The position numbers and the translations under genes were made by a program. Shown one piece after another: positions 46,823 to 58,559 of a DNA stretch of 64,000 nucleotides (its first letter is position 1; the number at the start of each line of letters is the position of its first letter). Under the pieces are notes generated by a model. It was given only the letters and a program-made list of their open reading frames with translations, did not search any database and was not told where the DNA came from. Source of the stretch: Pogostemon cablin (Eukaryota > Streptophyta > Magnoliopsida > Lamiales > Lamiaceae). The stretch covers positions 22,644,028-22,708,027 of the forward strand of contig CM042966.1 in the NCBI GenBank assembly GCA_023678885.1, in the 5' to 3' direction.

Positions 46823-47942
46823 ATGGAAAAACATACATGTGTTGACGGGAATCCAAGGCATGAACTTAATTTTGATGAGAATGATAATGAAAAAGAACTC
46901 ACAAGTGATAGTGGCATTGAGATGAAACATGGTACACAACCAAATATTTCAGAAGAAATAATTCCAAGAATTGGTATGGAATTTGAAAATGAAGATGCGG
47001 AATTTAATTTCTATAATGCATATGCTAAGGCATCAGAATTTGGAATCAGAAAACACAATGCTCATAAAAATAAAAATAGAAAAGTGCTTGATAGGATATT
47101 TTGTTGCGACTGTCAAGGTTTAAGGCCAAACGATAAAAGAGATGTGATGGTTAAATCTCATCGTCCAATAACAAGGACGGGTTGTGAAGCAAAGATGAAG
47201 ATCAATAGTCGATATAATGGTATTTATAATTTTGTTAACTTTATCTATGAACATAAAGGCCATGATTTGGTGAGCCCAAAAAAGATTTATATGAAGAGAT
47301 CCCACAGAAGAATCTCTTATGTTCAAGCTTCAGAAGTTGATGATTTAGATAATTCTGGAATTGCTCCAATTTCAGGTTTTGCCTTGTTGTCAAAGAAAGT
47401 TGGAGGACGTGAAAATATTGGCTTTATATATCAAGATTACAAGAACTAACTGCAATTAAAGAGAACTATAGAAATGAAGGTTGGAGATACAGGAGGGGTA
47501 TTGGAATTCTTGAAACAAAGACAACTCGACGATCCTAATTTTTTCTATACAATCCAGGTTGACGAAGATGATTTGATAGCTAATATTATGTGGGTTGATG
47601 CTCAAATGAGAGTTGATTATGCTTACTTTGGGGATGTGGTTTGTTTTGATACGACATACAAGAAAAATAAAGAGAATAAACCATTTGCCATCTTTGTTAG
47701 GGTAAATTACCATAGGCAATCAATAGTTTTTGGGGCAACATTGCTTTATGATGAAACTTCACCAATATTCTCTTGGTTATTTGATACCTTTACTAGAGCT
47801 ATGTCTGGAAAAAAACCACAAACCATCTTGACAGATCAAGATCCTGCTATGGCAAAAGCTTTAGCAACTGAATGGCCTGAAACTTATCATCGACTATGTA
47901 TTTGGCACATATATCAGAATGATGCCACACATTTGAGTAGTG
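46823..47942 (+). pseudogene. FAR1-RELATED-type gene, 5' part (FAR1 and MULE domains)
   Basis: One frame from the ATG at 46823 carries the FAR1 DNA-binding domain (residues about 58-152, with C94/C97, C121 and H144/H147). It is interrupted by one TAA at 47447-47449 and then continues in the same frame with the MULE-type transposase domain (FDTTYKKNKENKPF, ILTDQDPAMAKAL, HRLCIWHIYQN). FAR1/FHY3 proteins are former Mutator-like transposases that act as nuclear regulators of light signalling. The reading stops at the Copia insertion. Because the frame is otherwise open, the gene may have died fairly recently. A true Mutator transposase of this subtype is an alternative. Confidence 0.85.
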
Positions 47943-49324
47943 TGTTGGATTATATACTGAAAGTCTAGCTTTTTGTATGAACAATGTTATAACAGTTAAT
48001 TTGAAATGAGAATCATATGATCAAATGATTGCGTCTTATAATTTATTTATATGCACGATGCAATAGTCCACTTACTTTATACTGTAGATAATATGTTGTG
48101 CGACAACACGCGGAAGATCATATTATCGGTTTCCTTATAAAGTATAAACAGATGCTCACAACCGAGATAGACGGGGACTCTCTATAGGGATGGTTGTAGT
48201 GTGGTTTGGTATTAGCTTGTCTTGGCTATAGAATCACATTAGTGCACTTGTGTGTATTGAGCAGGACCGCTTGAGATCGTTCGACTTATACTGACTTATA
48301 GGAGAACTTGATCTCAGTTATTATGGAAGTTCGTGCTCTTAATCCCTATACAATAACCTCGACACGTAGGGCAGTATGTATTTCTTTGATTCATCAATGA
48401 GTGAGATTTACATGTAATTAAATAAACAAACTCGGTGAGTTGGGAAGTAATGCTGTCTCTATGGTGTGCTATTGATTGTAGAAGTAATCCGTGTCCGTCA
48501 TAGGTTGATGATGTCCCCTTGAGGAGCTCATAAGGATTATCATGTAAACCCTGCAGGTGGAATTTATTTCGGCATAATAATGAGGTTGAGTGGTACTACT
48601 CTTGGATGAGATATTAATTAATTGAGTTGTCAGTAACTTAAATTAATTAATGGACATTGTATATCTTAAACATGGGGAGACTAACGGGCTCATAATAAGG
48701 AGCCTAAAACATAATTTTGGGATTGGAAAGGTGCAGTAATAATATTTTAGTGGAATATATTATTATTATTGGACTTAAGTATAAGCTTTGGGCTAAACTT
48801 GGATACTTAAGCCCAATGGAGGCCCAACCCAATTTCTCCTCCTGGTCCCTGTTGTAGCCCATGTATATAAGTCACCTCAGCTTATCTGGAACCCTAATCT
48901 AATTCATTATTCATGTGTGATGAGGGTTGAGAGCAGATTGAGGAGGTCTCGTAGATCGTCGTCCACACGACGTCGAGATCGGACTTGGGACATACGGCAG
49001 AAGATAGAAGGTAGTTTGCTGCTGCTGTCTGCCACCTTGCGAAATTTATATAAAATTGCACAGTGATCAGAATTCAATGATCAATATACTGACGGAAAGC
49101 TGTTGAATAGAGGATCGTCTGAGCATAAAGATCATTCAATTCCAACATCAGACGAGGAAGTTATGACCATTCTCGTGGGACTGCACAATCTGTCAGCGAG
49201 AATCCTTCATCTTCTACATACCTTGGTGAACGGTAATCGTTTCTATGATTTATTGCTTCTGCTAATATTAGAAACATATGGATCCCTAACGGGTCACGTT
49301 AACCAAAAGATCCAAGCGCCAACA
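47943..49324 (+). repeat. 5' LTR of Copia element
   Basis: 1382 bp, TGTTGGATTATATAC...AGCGCCAACA; long for Copia. It interrupts the FAR1-type frame right after the LSSV residues. Confidence 0.95.
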
Positions 49325-49326
49325 AT

Positions 49327-49338
49327 TGGTATTAGAGC
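49327..49338 (+). other. primer binding site
   Basis: TGGTATTAGAGC, two bases inside the 5' LTR, matches the initiator tRNA-Met complement TGGTATCAGAGC with one mismatch. Confidence 0.85.
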
Positions 49339-49596
49339 TTCGGTTTCGTGGTGAAGCGTAACACGTTAGGCTAGGGTTTATGTGGTTAGTTTTTTGAAAT
49401 TAGGATCACATGTTTAGGGTTTTGGTTTTACTGCGCAAACCATGAATATCCCTATGTGAAATATACCCTATATCATATCTGTTCTTCGATGGTTGTGTGT
49501 GAGAGGATTCGACGAAAACAGTTCGTCAATTTCACATGGAAGGAAGAAATTGAGAGAATATCCAGCGCAGTGATATTACAGAGGCAATAACCGGAG

Positions 49597-50040
49597 TTTC
49601 AACCGTCGGATCAAGCTGAATTTCGGTCAGCACGTTCGGATTTTGTGGATGTACATTCTGAACGGTGCAGATTGTATTTAGAACTTTGTGTTGTCGGGAA
49701 TACGCCGAAAACAGAAGCAGGTTTTTGGGCGATTCTGTTCTGCGCAGTCTAGGGAAAAGAGCCGTTTCTGACAAACTAACCGTTGGATCGACCTGTAATT
49801 TGTACATAATGTTCAGAACTTACAGGAGTACATTATGAACGGTGAAGATCGTATTTCAAACTTTTTGTTGTCGGCAATACGCCGAAAACAGAAGCAGGTT
49901 TTTGGGCTATTCTGTTCTGCGCAATCGAGGGAAAAGAGCCGTTTTTCAGAAACTAACCGTTGGATCGACCTGTAATTTGGACAGCATGTTCATAACTCAT
50001 AGGAGTATATTCTGAACGGTAAAGATTAGATTCAAAGGTG
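49597..50040 (+). repeat. 177-bp tandem repeat in Copia leader
   Basis: GAACGGTRMAGATYGTATTT recurs at a spacing of 177 bp (near 49660, 49837 and 50014), with shared parts such as AATACGCCGAAAACAGAAGC and AAAAGAGCCGTTT. About 2.4 copies lie in the untranslated leader. Confidence 0.85.
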
Positions 50041-50049
50041 TCTACAGTT

Positions 50050-50450
50050 TCGAACCCTGAACGAAAGTTGGTGTAGTTTGGTGTTGCGCGTTGGGAACGC
50101 TGAATTTGGTTCGGTGCAAGTAGGCCCTTGGACGAGCGACAGCCCGAGCGAGGAGCTCTCGTCAAGGCACATGGTGTTGTGCACAGCATCAAGCGAATGG
50201 CACGGCTGGGGCGCTTTTTGAACCGGGCAAGGAGCGATCAACTGCTGGGCGTGTGCTGCTCGTTGGCGTGCGGAGCAGCGTGCTGAGTATCGGGCGGCCT
50301 GATGGGCATTGGTGCTTGTTGGGAGCTTGGGGCGTGACTAGTAAATCTTGCACGTTGGAGAGGAGTCGCACACGTTGGCTTGCTGGACGCTGGGATGACG
50401 TGCATGGTGGCGTGCCATGTGGCACGCGGAACACTATGTGAGGCTGCGCG
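50050..50450 (+). other. GC-rich part of Copia leader
   Basis: A stretch of unusually high GC between the two tandem arrays. Frames on both strands here show no known domain and are probably incidental. Confidence 0.5.
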
Positions 50451-50454
50451 GATG

Positions 50455-50735
50455 AAGGTTCGATCGATGCTGCACCAGGTTAGAGCGGATTCACATCAGG
50501 TTCGATTGGTCTGCATCAGGTTCGATCGATGCTGCACCAGGTTCGAGCAGATTTACATCAGGTTCGATTGGTCTGCATCATGTTCGATCGATGCTGCACC
50601 AGGTTCGAGCGGATTCACATTAGGTTCGATTAGTCTGCATCAGGTTCGATCGACTCTGCACCAGGTTCGAGTGGATTTACATCAGGTTCGACTGGTCTGC
50701 ATCAAGTTCGACTGGTCTGCATCAGGTTCCGTGTG
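50455..50735 (+). repeat. 62-bp tandem repeat with 20-21-bp subunits
   Basis: Four copies of a 62-bp unit, each made of three related subunits starting TTCGA and ending CA(C)CAGG-like, sit in the leader. The array ends with an extra subunit. It produces a repetitive open frame (50380-50736) that is not a real protein by any family I know. Confidence 0.9.
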
Positions 50736-51589
50736 AGTCTTCACAATGTGATCGGGCAGGGTGCCGGGGTGGTGGAGCAGGCTGCGGAGAGGTCGATCCC
50801 TGTCGCAGTTGTCCGCACTCGTGATTGGTGGCGAACAATCGAATTCGCTGTTATATAACTGTTATAATTTATTTATTAATTGATTATTGTTATATATGTA
50901 TGCATGCTTTCTGTGATTTACTGCCTTATGTGCCGTAATAGGAGCATGCTAGATTGCGTATATTATTCAGAATATTATATGCATGTAAAAACCCTTAGTT
51001 TTAAATAACTAAGTGGGAGAGGGGATTGGTAATTAATTTCCGCGGCCTCCATTATTGGTTTGTTAGTAATGTGAATAAACTTGCGCGTCGACATTAGAGC
51101 CTTCCTCCCCATCGGATGAGTTTATTCATAGATTGCTGGAACAGACTTCATTAAATAATTATGTTTGTAATGTGATGCATATGAACTTGCGCGTTGGCAT
51201 AGACCTTCCTCCCTATCGGATGAGCTTATATACGGTTCACTGGTACAAACTTATAATTGATGACTGTAGGAAGTTATCCAAGCGCGTGTGTACTTCTCCA
51301 TCTGTAAGGCACATAAGCTTGCGCAATAGACTTGGGGTCAAATAATGGTGTACACTTAGATGCAAATAATAAGTATTCTCCCCATCGGAGTCACTGCTTT
51401 TATTTGCATGGCTAAAGAGGAACCGACTATTAATTATTTTGTCATAAAGTTAGGTTGACAAATGAAATTAATGGGTAAAACCTTCTCTTGTAAATGTTCG
51501 GGTTTGTAAACGTCCACACTATCGTGGCTTGCAAACTCACGGTGCTTGAGATGTCGGTGAATTTATATTTTATATTGTTTTGAAGGAAT

Positions 51590-52120
51590 CAATATAAATG
51601 GATAAATTCGAAGATTTGATCGGTATATATATTTTATGATTCTCTGAATTTCGAATAGTTTTATTTCACTTATGGTTGACCAAAAGAAATTATATTTACT
51701 GGTCCAAAATTAGATGATTAGAAAAGAATCTTGGATTCTAATTTTACTGCTTAAGAAATACATGTGTGTTCTCACAAAAGACTTATCATGATGCATATTA
51801 AAGTCTCTGGTGAAGATATAAGAGATTCATAGAAATATGATGGTCTCATGTAACTCTTCGAATACTTGAGTAAGTTAAAAGGCGGTAGGTCATGATTGAA
51901 TTTGATGAAGAATTGGAAATACATGAAATAGAAGTTGAAGGGGAAACCTAAGTCAATTTTATTCTTCATTGTTTGCCTAAATGTTTTGAGCAAGTTCCAC
52001 CTGAATTACAAAAAGGTTGTATATGGTGGGGAACTTCTGACAAAACATATGGCGAAGAAAATCCAATTTCATCAAGATGTGAACAAGGTTAGTATCTCAT
52101 TCACTAGTTGTTGAAGCATG
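51590..52120 (+). pseudogene. Copia gag remnant
   Basis: Fragments in changing frames, such as MDKFEDLIG near 51600 and LHCLPKCFEQVP near 51965, sit where Gag belongs and match the Copia gag pattern loosely. Heavily mutated. Confidence 0.45.
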
Positions 52121-52124
52121 ATTA

Positions 52125-52418
52125 GTGTTGGCATTTACTGACATGTTGTGTGTAGATATCGGAATCACTAAAAGTCTGCAACTAAGTGATGATGAAATAA
52201 TAATATACATGGGTAAAACTACGAGAGTAGTGGTTGTTGCAGTAGGAGTTGTTTATTTATCTTACGATATGAATAAACGTTTGATTATGAGAAATTGTCT
52301 TTACGTACGTTTTCATAGAAAGAATTTTATTTCAGTTTCTATGCATTTATGGATGGATACTCCATTTCATTTAAATGACATGGTCATAGTAATGAAGGAT
52401 GGAGCTATAATCTGTTAA
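52125..52418 (+). pseudogene. Copia protease / GAG-pre-integrase remnant
   Basis: A 97-codon frame includes VAVGVVYLSYDM and LIMRNCLYVRFHRKNFISVS, the conserved block just before Copia integrase (LxNCxYVPxxxxNxISVS pattern). The protease active site cannot be identified. The integrase that should follow is missing or unrecognisable. Confidence 0.7.
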
Positions 52419-53099
52419 GGTACGTTAGTGGCAATTTGTAAACTCTTAAATCACGTTTATACCACTGATGCAACAAATAGTAATTAATAATACGTCTTTT
52501 AATCCTAATAAGAGAATGACTCTTATGCAAATGATTAGATAGATGATGAATTATTTGGAATTACTAAATTTATTTTATGGGTATACCCTAGAAACAGCAT
52601 GTCGTGTAACATTTGTCTGTTTGTGGGATATTCTAGAAAAATGAAGAGTGATGATTTATTTAATCCAAAAGATCACAGGGTGATTGTTAACACAAACACT
52701 AGTTTTTTTTTTGGAAAAGGACTATGTATTAAATCATAAACCCATGTATAAATTGTTCTAAAGGAAGTGAGAGGGAAACACAAAGTATTAGTACCAATTG
52801 TATAAGAGGATATGCCACAAGTTAAACTGCAACGCGTGTCACGTCTGATACACAATTCCGTGTAGTGCCTTGTCGTAGTGGGAGGGTTGTTCGACAACTT
52901 GCAAGATATATATTTTGGGAGAGTCGTGAGACTTAGTCCCTAGTAAACATGGATTGAACCCACGGCTACGACGAAGCACTACAAGATCGAATTGCGATAT
53001 CTTAGCTAGTGCAATGATGTTGAAATAGAATTGATGAATTCTAAATTAAATCTGGGAACTTGTAAGACCACTAAATGATGTAAAAGCCATTGGAAGTGG

Positions 53100-53790
53100 T
53101 CATACAAAATAAAAGAGGATCATATGGTAAGGTGAAAACCTTGGAAGCAAAGCTTGCTGCGAAAAGGTATACTCAGAAAGAAAGGGTTCGATTATGAGAA
53201 AACCTGTTCGCCGGTAGCTATGCCTAAGTTGATCCGGACTCTTTATCTGTTGCTACTCATATGGAATATGAGGGATAGCAAATAGATGTCAAGACAACTT
53301 TCCTGATTGGAAGTCTTGAGGAAAACATCTATCTTAAGCAACCAGAGTGATTCATTGCAAAGAGCTAAAAACATTTTGATATTAAGCTTAAAAGTGTCCA
53401 TCAATGGACTAAAGCAAGCTTCAAAATTATAGAACATCCGTTTTGATGAAGAAATCCAGTAATATGGATTTTATCAATGCTCGGATATGTCTTGTGTATT
53501 GAAAAGAGTGATGAAAACGTAGTGGTATTTCTTGTACTGTACGTAGATGATATATTGCTCATTGGAGACAATGAAAAAGTATTGTCGGGCGTATGGGTGT
53601 GGTTGATAAAGCAGTATGAAATGAAGGACTTAAGAAAAGCAAAATATATCCTTTTGATCACGGTAATACGGATCACAAGAAAGGATGTTTTGCTTATCTC
53701 AAGCTTCATGAATAGATACAATTCCTACTCATTTAGCATGTAACTTTATCTAAGGAAATGTGTCATAAGACACAAAAAGAAGATAAAGGT
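53100..53790 (+). pseudogene. Copia reverse transcriptase remnant
   Basis: Broken frames give KGFDYEKTCSPVAMPKLIRT, then VKTTFLIGSLEENIY and the open part 53477-53743 with the catalytic LYVDDILLIGDNE (YVDD at 53540-53551) and YEMKDL. The order and motifs are those of Copia RT. Stops and frameshifts prevent function. Confidence 0.85.
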
Positions 53791-53899
53791 GATGAAAGCG
53801 GTTCCTTATGCTTCGGCGAATAAGGAAGCTTAATCTAAGGAATGCTATGAACGAGAATAGATATCTGTTTTGTCGATTGCATAGACAGTGAGTATCAAG

Positions 53900-54500
53900 G
53901 TAACTCGAAATAAGAATGTTGAACTGTGGTAAGACATATATTTATGTACCTGAAAATGACTAGAAATTATATGTAGGCTTACCGGACAGATTTGCTGCTT
54001 CTTATGAGTTACGTAGATTCGGATTTTTCAAATCAGATAGGGACGACAGTAAATCCACCTCAAGGTTATGTGTTTAATTTTAAGAAATAGAGCCATAATA
54101 TGGAGGAGTGTTATATAGAAATATATTTCGAACTCCGGACTCCATCATGGAAAGATGATAAATTGGAGCCTATAAGGCAGCCAAAGTATCTATATGACTC
54201 TAGAAACTTCATGATGGACTTTGAAGTATTTCTAAGTTTGCCCAAGATTATCACAATTTAAATTAATGATATTGGTACAGTTGCAAACTTGAAGGAATCA
54301 CGAGTCCATAAGGCAATTAAACACATGGAGCGCGAGTACCACCTGTTACGAGAAATTGTATGATGAGGGGAAGGTTGTTGTCGCCTAGATTGCATCGGAT
54401 GATAACCTAGTAAATCCATTTACAAAGACCTTAAAGCGAAAGCTTTTGATGGTCGTGTAGTAGGAGTGAGAATCAGATGTATGGCGCAAGACATGACAGC
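53900..54500 (+). pseudogene. Copia RNase H remnant
   Basis: Pieces such as YLKMTRNYM, VDSDFSNQIGTTVNPPQGYV and AIKHMEREYHLLREIV follow the normal Copia RNase H order up to a DNLVNPFTKTL-like end. The frames are disrupted. Confidence 0.8.
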
Positions 54501-54526
54501 ATAGTCTTTTAGTATAAGTGGGAGAT

Positions 54527-55908
54527 TGTTGGATTATATACTAAAAGTCTAGCTTTTTGTATGAACAATGTTATAACAGTTAATTTGAAATGAGAATCAT
54601 ATAATCAAATGATTGCGTCTTATAATTTATTTATATGCACGATGCAATAGTCCACTTACTTTATACTGTAGATAATATGTTGTGCGACAACACGCGGAAG
54701 ATCATATTATCGGTTTCCTTATAAAGTATAAACAGATGCTCACAACCGAGATAGACGGGGACTCTCTATTGGGATGATTGTAGTGTGGTTTGGTATTAGC
54801 TTGTCTTGGCTATAGAATCACATTAGTGCACTTGTGTGTATTGAGCAGGACCTCTTGAGATCGTTCGACTTATACTGACTTATAGGAGAATTTGATCTCA
54901 GTTATTATAGAAGTTCGTGCTCTTAATCCCTATACAATAACCTCGACACGTAGGGCAGTATGTATTTCTTTGATTCATCAATGAGTGAGATTTACATGTA
55001 ATTAAATAAACAAACTCGGTGAGTTGGGAAGTAATGCTGTCTCTATGGTGTGCTATTGATTGTAGAAGTAATCCGTGTCCGTCATAGGTTGATGATGTCC
55101 CCTTGAGGAGCTCATAAGGATTATCTTGTAAACCTTGCAGGTGAAATTTATTCCGGCATGATAATGAGGTTGAGTGGTACTACTCTTGGATGAGATATTA
55201 ATTAATTGAGTTTTCAGTAACTTAAATTAATTAATGAACATTGTATATCTTAAACATGGGGAGACTAACGGGCTCATAATAAGGAGCCTAAAACGTAATT
55301 TTGGGATTGGAAAGGCAGTGCAGTAATAATATTTTAGTGGAATATATTATTATTATTGGACTTAAGTATAAGCTTTGGGCTAAGCTTTGATACTTAAGCC
55401 CGGAGGCCCAACCCAATTTCTCCTCCTGGTCCCTGTTGTAGCCCATGTATATAAGTCACCTCAACTTTCTGGAACCTTAATCTAATTCATTATTCATGTG
55501 TGATGAGGGTTGAGAGCAGATTGAGGAGGTCTCGTAGATCGTCACCCACACGACGTCGAGATCGGACTTGGGACATACGGCAGAAGATCAGAAGGTAGTT
55601 TGCTGCTGCTGTCCGCCACCTTGCGAAATTTATATAAAATGGCACAGTGATCAGAATTCAATGATCAATATACTGACGGAAAGCCGTTGAAGAGAGGATC
55701 GTCTGAGCATAAAGATCATTCAATTCCAACGTCAGACGAGGAAGTTATGACCATTCTCGTGGGACTGCACAATCTGTCAGCGAGAATCCTTCATCTTCTA
55801 CATACCTTAGTGAACGGTAATCGTTTCTATGATTTATTGCTTCCGCTGATATTAGAAACGTATGGATCCCTAACGGGTCACGTTAACCAAATGATCCAAG
55901 CGCCAACA
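54527..55908 (+). repeat. 3' LTR of Copia element
   Basis: 1382 bp, preceded by the purine tract AAGTGGGAGAT. Right after it the FAR1-type frame resumes (YDYEEEEEFINV). Confidence 0.95.
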
Positions 55909-56482
55909 TTTATGACTATGAGGAGGAAGAAGAGTTTATAAATGTATGACATTCTATGTTGGGAAAGTATGAACCTGAAGATAATGAATGGTTAGAAAGA
56001 TTTTTCAAAATCAAAGAAAAATGGGGGCTGGTTTATTGCAGGAAAAATTTTTGTGCGGATATGACAACTACACAACGTAGAGAAAGTATGAATAGTGTCC
56101 TTAAAAAGTATGTGAGTTACAAAATGAACTTGCTACAATTTTGCCAACATTTTGATAGATTGGTGAATGATCGCCGATATGAAGAGATGAAAGCAGATTA
56201 TAAAACATGTTACTCTGTACCTGTGGCTTCTTTTCCGGTGCAAATTTTAAGGCATGCACGTAGTATTTATACTCATGAAGTTTTGAAATTATTTCAAGAT
56301 GAGTTGTATAAGGCTTATGATTCTATAGTAGAATTGTGTGGACAAGTTGGAGAAGCCTTTGAATATAAAGTTAACTCTTATGGAAAGCATTATCAGCATC
56401 ATGTAAAGCTCAATTTTTCAGAAGATCTGATATTATGCAGCTGCAAAAAATTTGAGTTTGCTGGAATTTTTTGTTCCCATGT
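55909..56482 (+). pseudogene. FAR1-RELATED-type gene, middle part up to SWIM finger
   Basis: Resumes with YDYEEEEEFINV, a TGA in place of a Trp codon, then MLGKYEPEDNEWL and CADMTTTQRRESMNSVLKKY, all conserved in FAR1/FHY3-type proteins, and ends in the SWIM zinc finger (CSCKKFEFAGIFCSHV). Compared with the family, about 15 residues are missing between the MULE part (ending LSSV) and YDYEEEEEF. The open frame 55956-56648 runs on into the Ty3 LTR, giving a chimeric reading with a hydrophobic tail. Confidence 0.9.
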
Positions 56483-56778
56483 TGATATGGAGTGGAATGA
56501 GGGAGATGGAGAAGTACCTTCTAGGCCATTGATCGTGTATCGCAGAAACGTCGAGATGAGGCTGATCGGGCTTAGCACTTACTTAGTATTATTCTTATTA
56601 TTTCCAGTGTTATTATTTATTATTATGGGCCTAGTGTGGTGCGCTTAGGGTTACTTATTATTGCTTATATCAGTGTCGATTATGTACGGAGAAGATCATC
56701 ATCAATATTACTATTCTTGAGGAGCCAAATATTGGCTAAGTGGCAAACGATCTTTCGTTTGATTTCTGAGTGTTAACA
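56483..56778 (+). repeat. 5' LTR of chromovirus
   Basis: 296 bp, TGATATGGAGTGG...GTGTTAACA. The first bases inside the element are AT, then TGGTCCGACC (56781 onward), a TGG-starting candidate primer site whose tRNA I cannot name. Confidence 0.95.
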
Positions 56779-56853
56779 ATTGGTCCGACCTGGCGGTTCA
56801 ACTCATCCATAATGACGATTATACGCCAGGAATAACAACTAGAGGAGGTAGAA

Positions 56854-57620
56854 ATGAAGCAATTGGCGATGAGCGAGAATATGGAGAAGATAGCGGCAGA
56901 GCAGGCTGACTTTTCTAGGCAATTGAAAGAGATTGCCAAGACATTAGCCGGGCTTACTGCATCAGTGGTCGGACTCTCAGTCGCGACCGCCCGTGCTGCT
57001 ACCAGCGGGACGTACGTGGTATCCGCATCAGCACCACGACAGAGGGAAAACGATAAGGCGGAGTCTGCCACACTGGGATCGGCGGCGCTGGCAGCTGTCG
57101 AGATGGACAAGGCACCACACCCCCTACACTTCCAATTTTCGATGGCGCTGATCCCCTGGGCTGGCTGGCTAGGGCCAACCAACAATTTAAATTGCATCGA
57201 ACGTCGGCGGAGTTGAAGTTAGAGGCTGCCATGGTGGCCATGGAGGGTTCCGCCCTATATTGGTTCACGTTAACTCAATCCAAGAAGCCCGACATGACCT
57301 GGGATGAATTCACGGAAGCTCTTATATGCCTCTTCGACACACATTTCATAGGAAGTCCCTTTGAACGTTTGTCTTCCGTTAGGCAAATGGATTCGGTGGA
57401 AGAGTATGTGACGACATTTGTGTAGTTGGCAAGTCAGGTGTCGGGTCTCAGCGACAAGCATTACCTGGGATATTTATGACTGGTTTGGTAGACGAGGTTT
57501 GTAACTGGTTGCGACTCCTCCGGCCGCCAGATCTGGAGATAGCTATGGAATTGGCCCGCGATGTAGAATTCAACCTGGGTGCGCCTGGCGAAAGTAATTT
57601 TTCGAAAGGCCCAAGCGGAG
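56854..57620 (+). pseudogene. chromovirus gag
   Basis: Begins with a likely coiled coil (MEKIAAEQADFSRQLKEIAK), shifts frame near 57140, and continues with the Retrotrans_gag domain (LEAAMVAMEGSALYWF, WDEFTEALICLF, MDSVEEYVTTF), broken by TAG at 57423-57425. The capsid-forming protein is not intact. Confidence 0.85.
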
Positions 57621-57772
57621 GGTTTACCCGATTGCTGCCATATGGCTGAACCACGACGACGGCGACTTCGGGCATCAGTTCTGGAGCGAGGCTGAACAGT
57701 CGGCCCACGGGGTCGACGGCCACCCCGTCACTGAGACCTTTCCTCCAAGGTCATCCCGCTAGATCAACATCG

Positions 57773-58020
57773 ATGGGCAGTTCCTCATTTGCCCCTCGTT
57801 TTGCTAGAATGTCCCCACAGGAGATGAGCGATCTTCGCGCAAAGGGGTTGTGTTATCGTTGTAAGAAGACATACTCACCAGGGCATCAATGCTCCATGAG
57901 GCAACTCAACATTTTACTGGCGGAAGAAGATGAGTCACTTGATTTGAATTGCTTTGATTTCCACGAGGAGGGTTTGGCCCCTCTTGAGGAGGACGGGAGA
58001 ACGACGTTGGAGGAGGTAGA
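57773..58020 (+). pseudogene. chromovirus gag zinc knuckle
   Basis: The open frame encodes RAKGLCYRCKKTYSPGHQC, a variant Cys/His knuckle seen in chromoviruses, followed by LNILLAEEDE and an acidic stretch. It leads to the protease in a different frame. Confidence 0.8.
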
Positions 58021-58065
58021 ATTTTCGGCTGATGGGGGCAGGGCAAAAAGGATGCAACACTTCCA

Positions 58066-58497
58066 TTGTATTCCATGGCTGGAATTACAGGACCCCGTAC
58101 TATGCGGATTGGTGGTAAACTGCGGGGACGTGGTGTAACTGTTTTGGTGGATAGTGGGGCTAGCCCCAACTTCATCTCCCATTCTTTGATGGAGAGGCTC
58201 GGGATAAGGGCAGACAAGTCGAGCCATTTTGGGGTCCAACTTGGTAATGGACGGTGGTTGGAATCGGCAGGGATTTGCCAAGAGGTGGTGGTCGAGGTTG
58301 GAGATGTTAGTGTGGTGGCTGACTTCCATGGATTTCCATTGGAAGGAGTGGATTTGATCTTAGGAATGGAATGGTTAGCTACTTTAGGAGAAGTGATAAC
58401 TAATTGGGGCGATCTGACGATGAAATTTAGCTATGGGGGCTGTATGGTGACTCTGAGGGGAGATCCGGCGCTGTACTGTGGCCAAATCAGTATTTGA
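58066..58497 (+). pseudogene. chromovirus aspartic protease
   Basis: This frame holds the active-site motif VLVDSGASPNFIS and the later DLILGMEWLATLG block, normal for Ty3 proteases that cut the polyprotein. The domain itself looks intact, but the frame stops at 58495-58497 before RT. Confidence 0.85.
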
Positions 58498-58559
58498 GAA
58501 CTAAAGCAGATCAAGGATGGGGAGTTGTGGGTCGTAATGATGGAAGGGGGTCACCGAGA

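Larger units (their letters stand above)
47943..55908 (+). mobile_element. Copia retrotransposon in FAR1-type relic
   Basis: Two LTRs of 1382 bp each flank about 5.2 kb of degraded coding sequence in Copia order on the plus strand. A primer binding site for initiator tRNA-Met follows the 5' LTR and a purine tract precedes the 3' LTR. By eye the LTRs differ at about 30 substitutions and 4 small indels (about 2%). No 5-bp target duplication is present (5' flank TAGTG, 3' flank TTTAT), and host sequence is missing at the junction. The integrase region is largely absent. Confidence 0.9.

Noticed and set aside
49953..50434. Minus-strand frames in the Copia leader
   Set aside because: No domains and different frames overlap; the GC-rich leader explains the lack of stops.
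50253..50736. Repetitive frame read from the 62-bp array
   Set aside because: The reading changes type along the repeat because 62 is not a multiple of three; it reflects the DNA repeat, not a protein.
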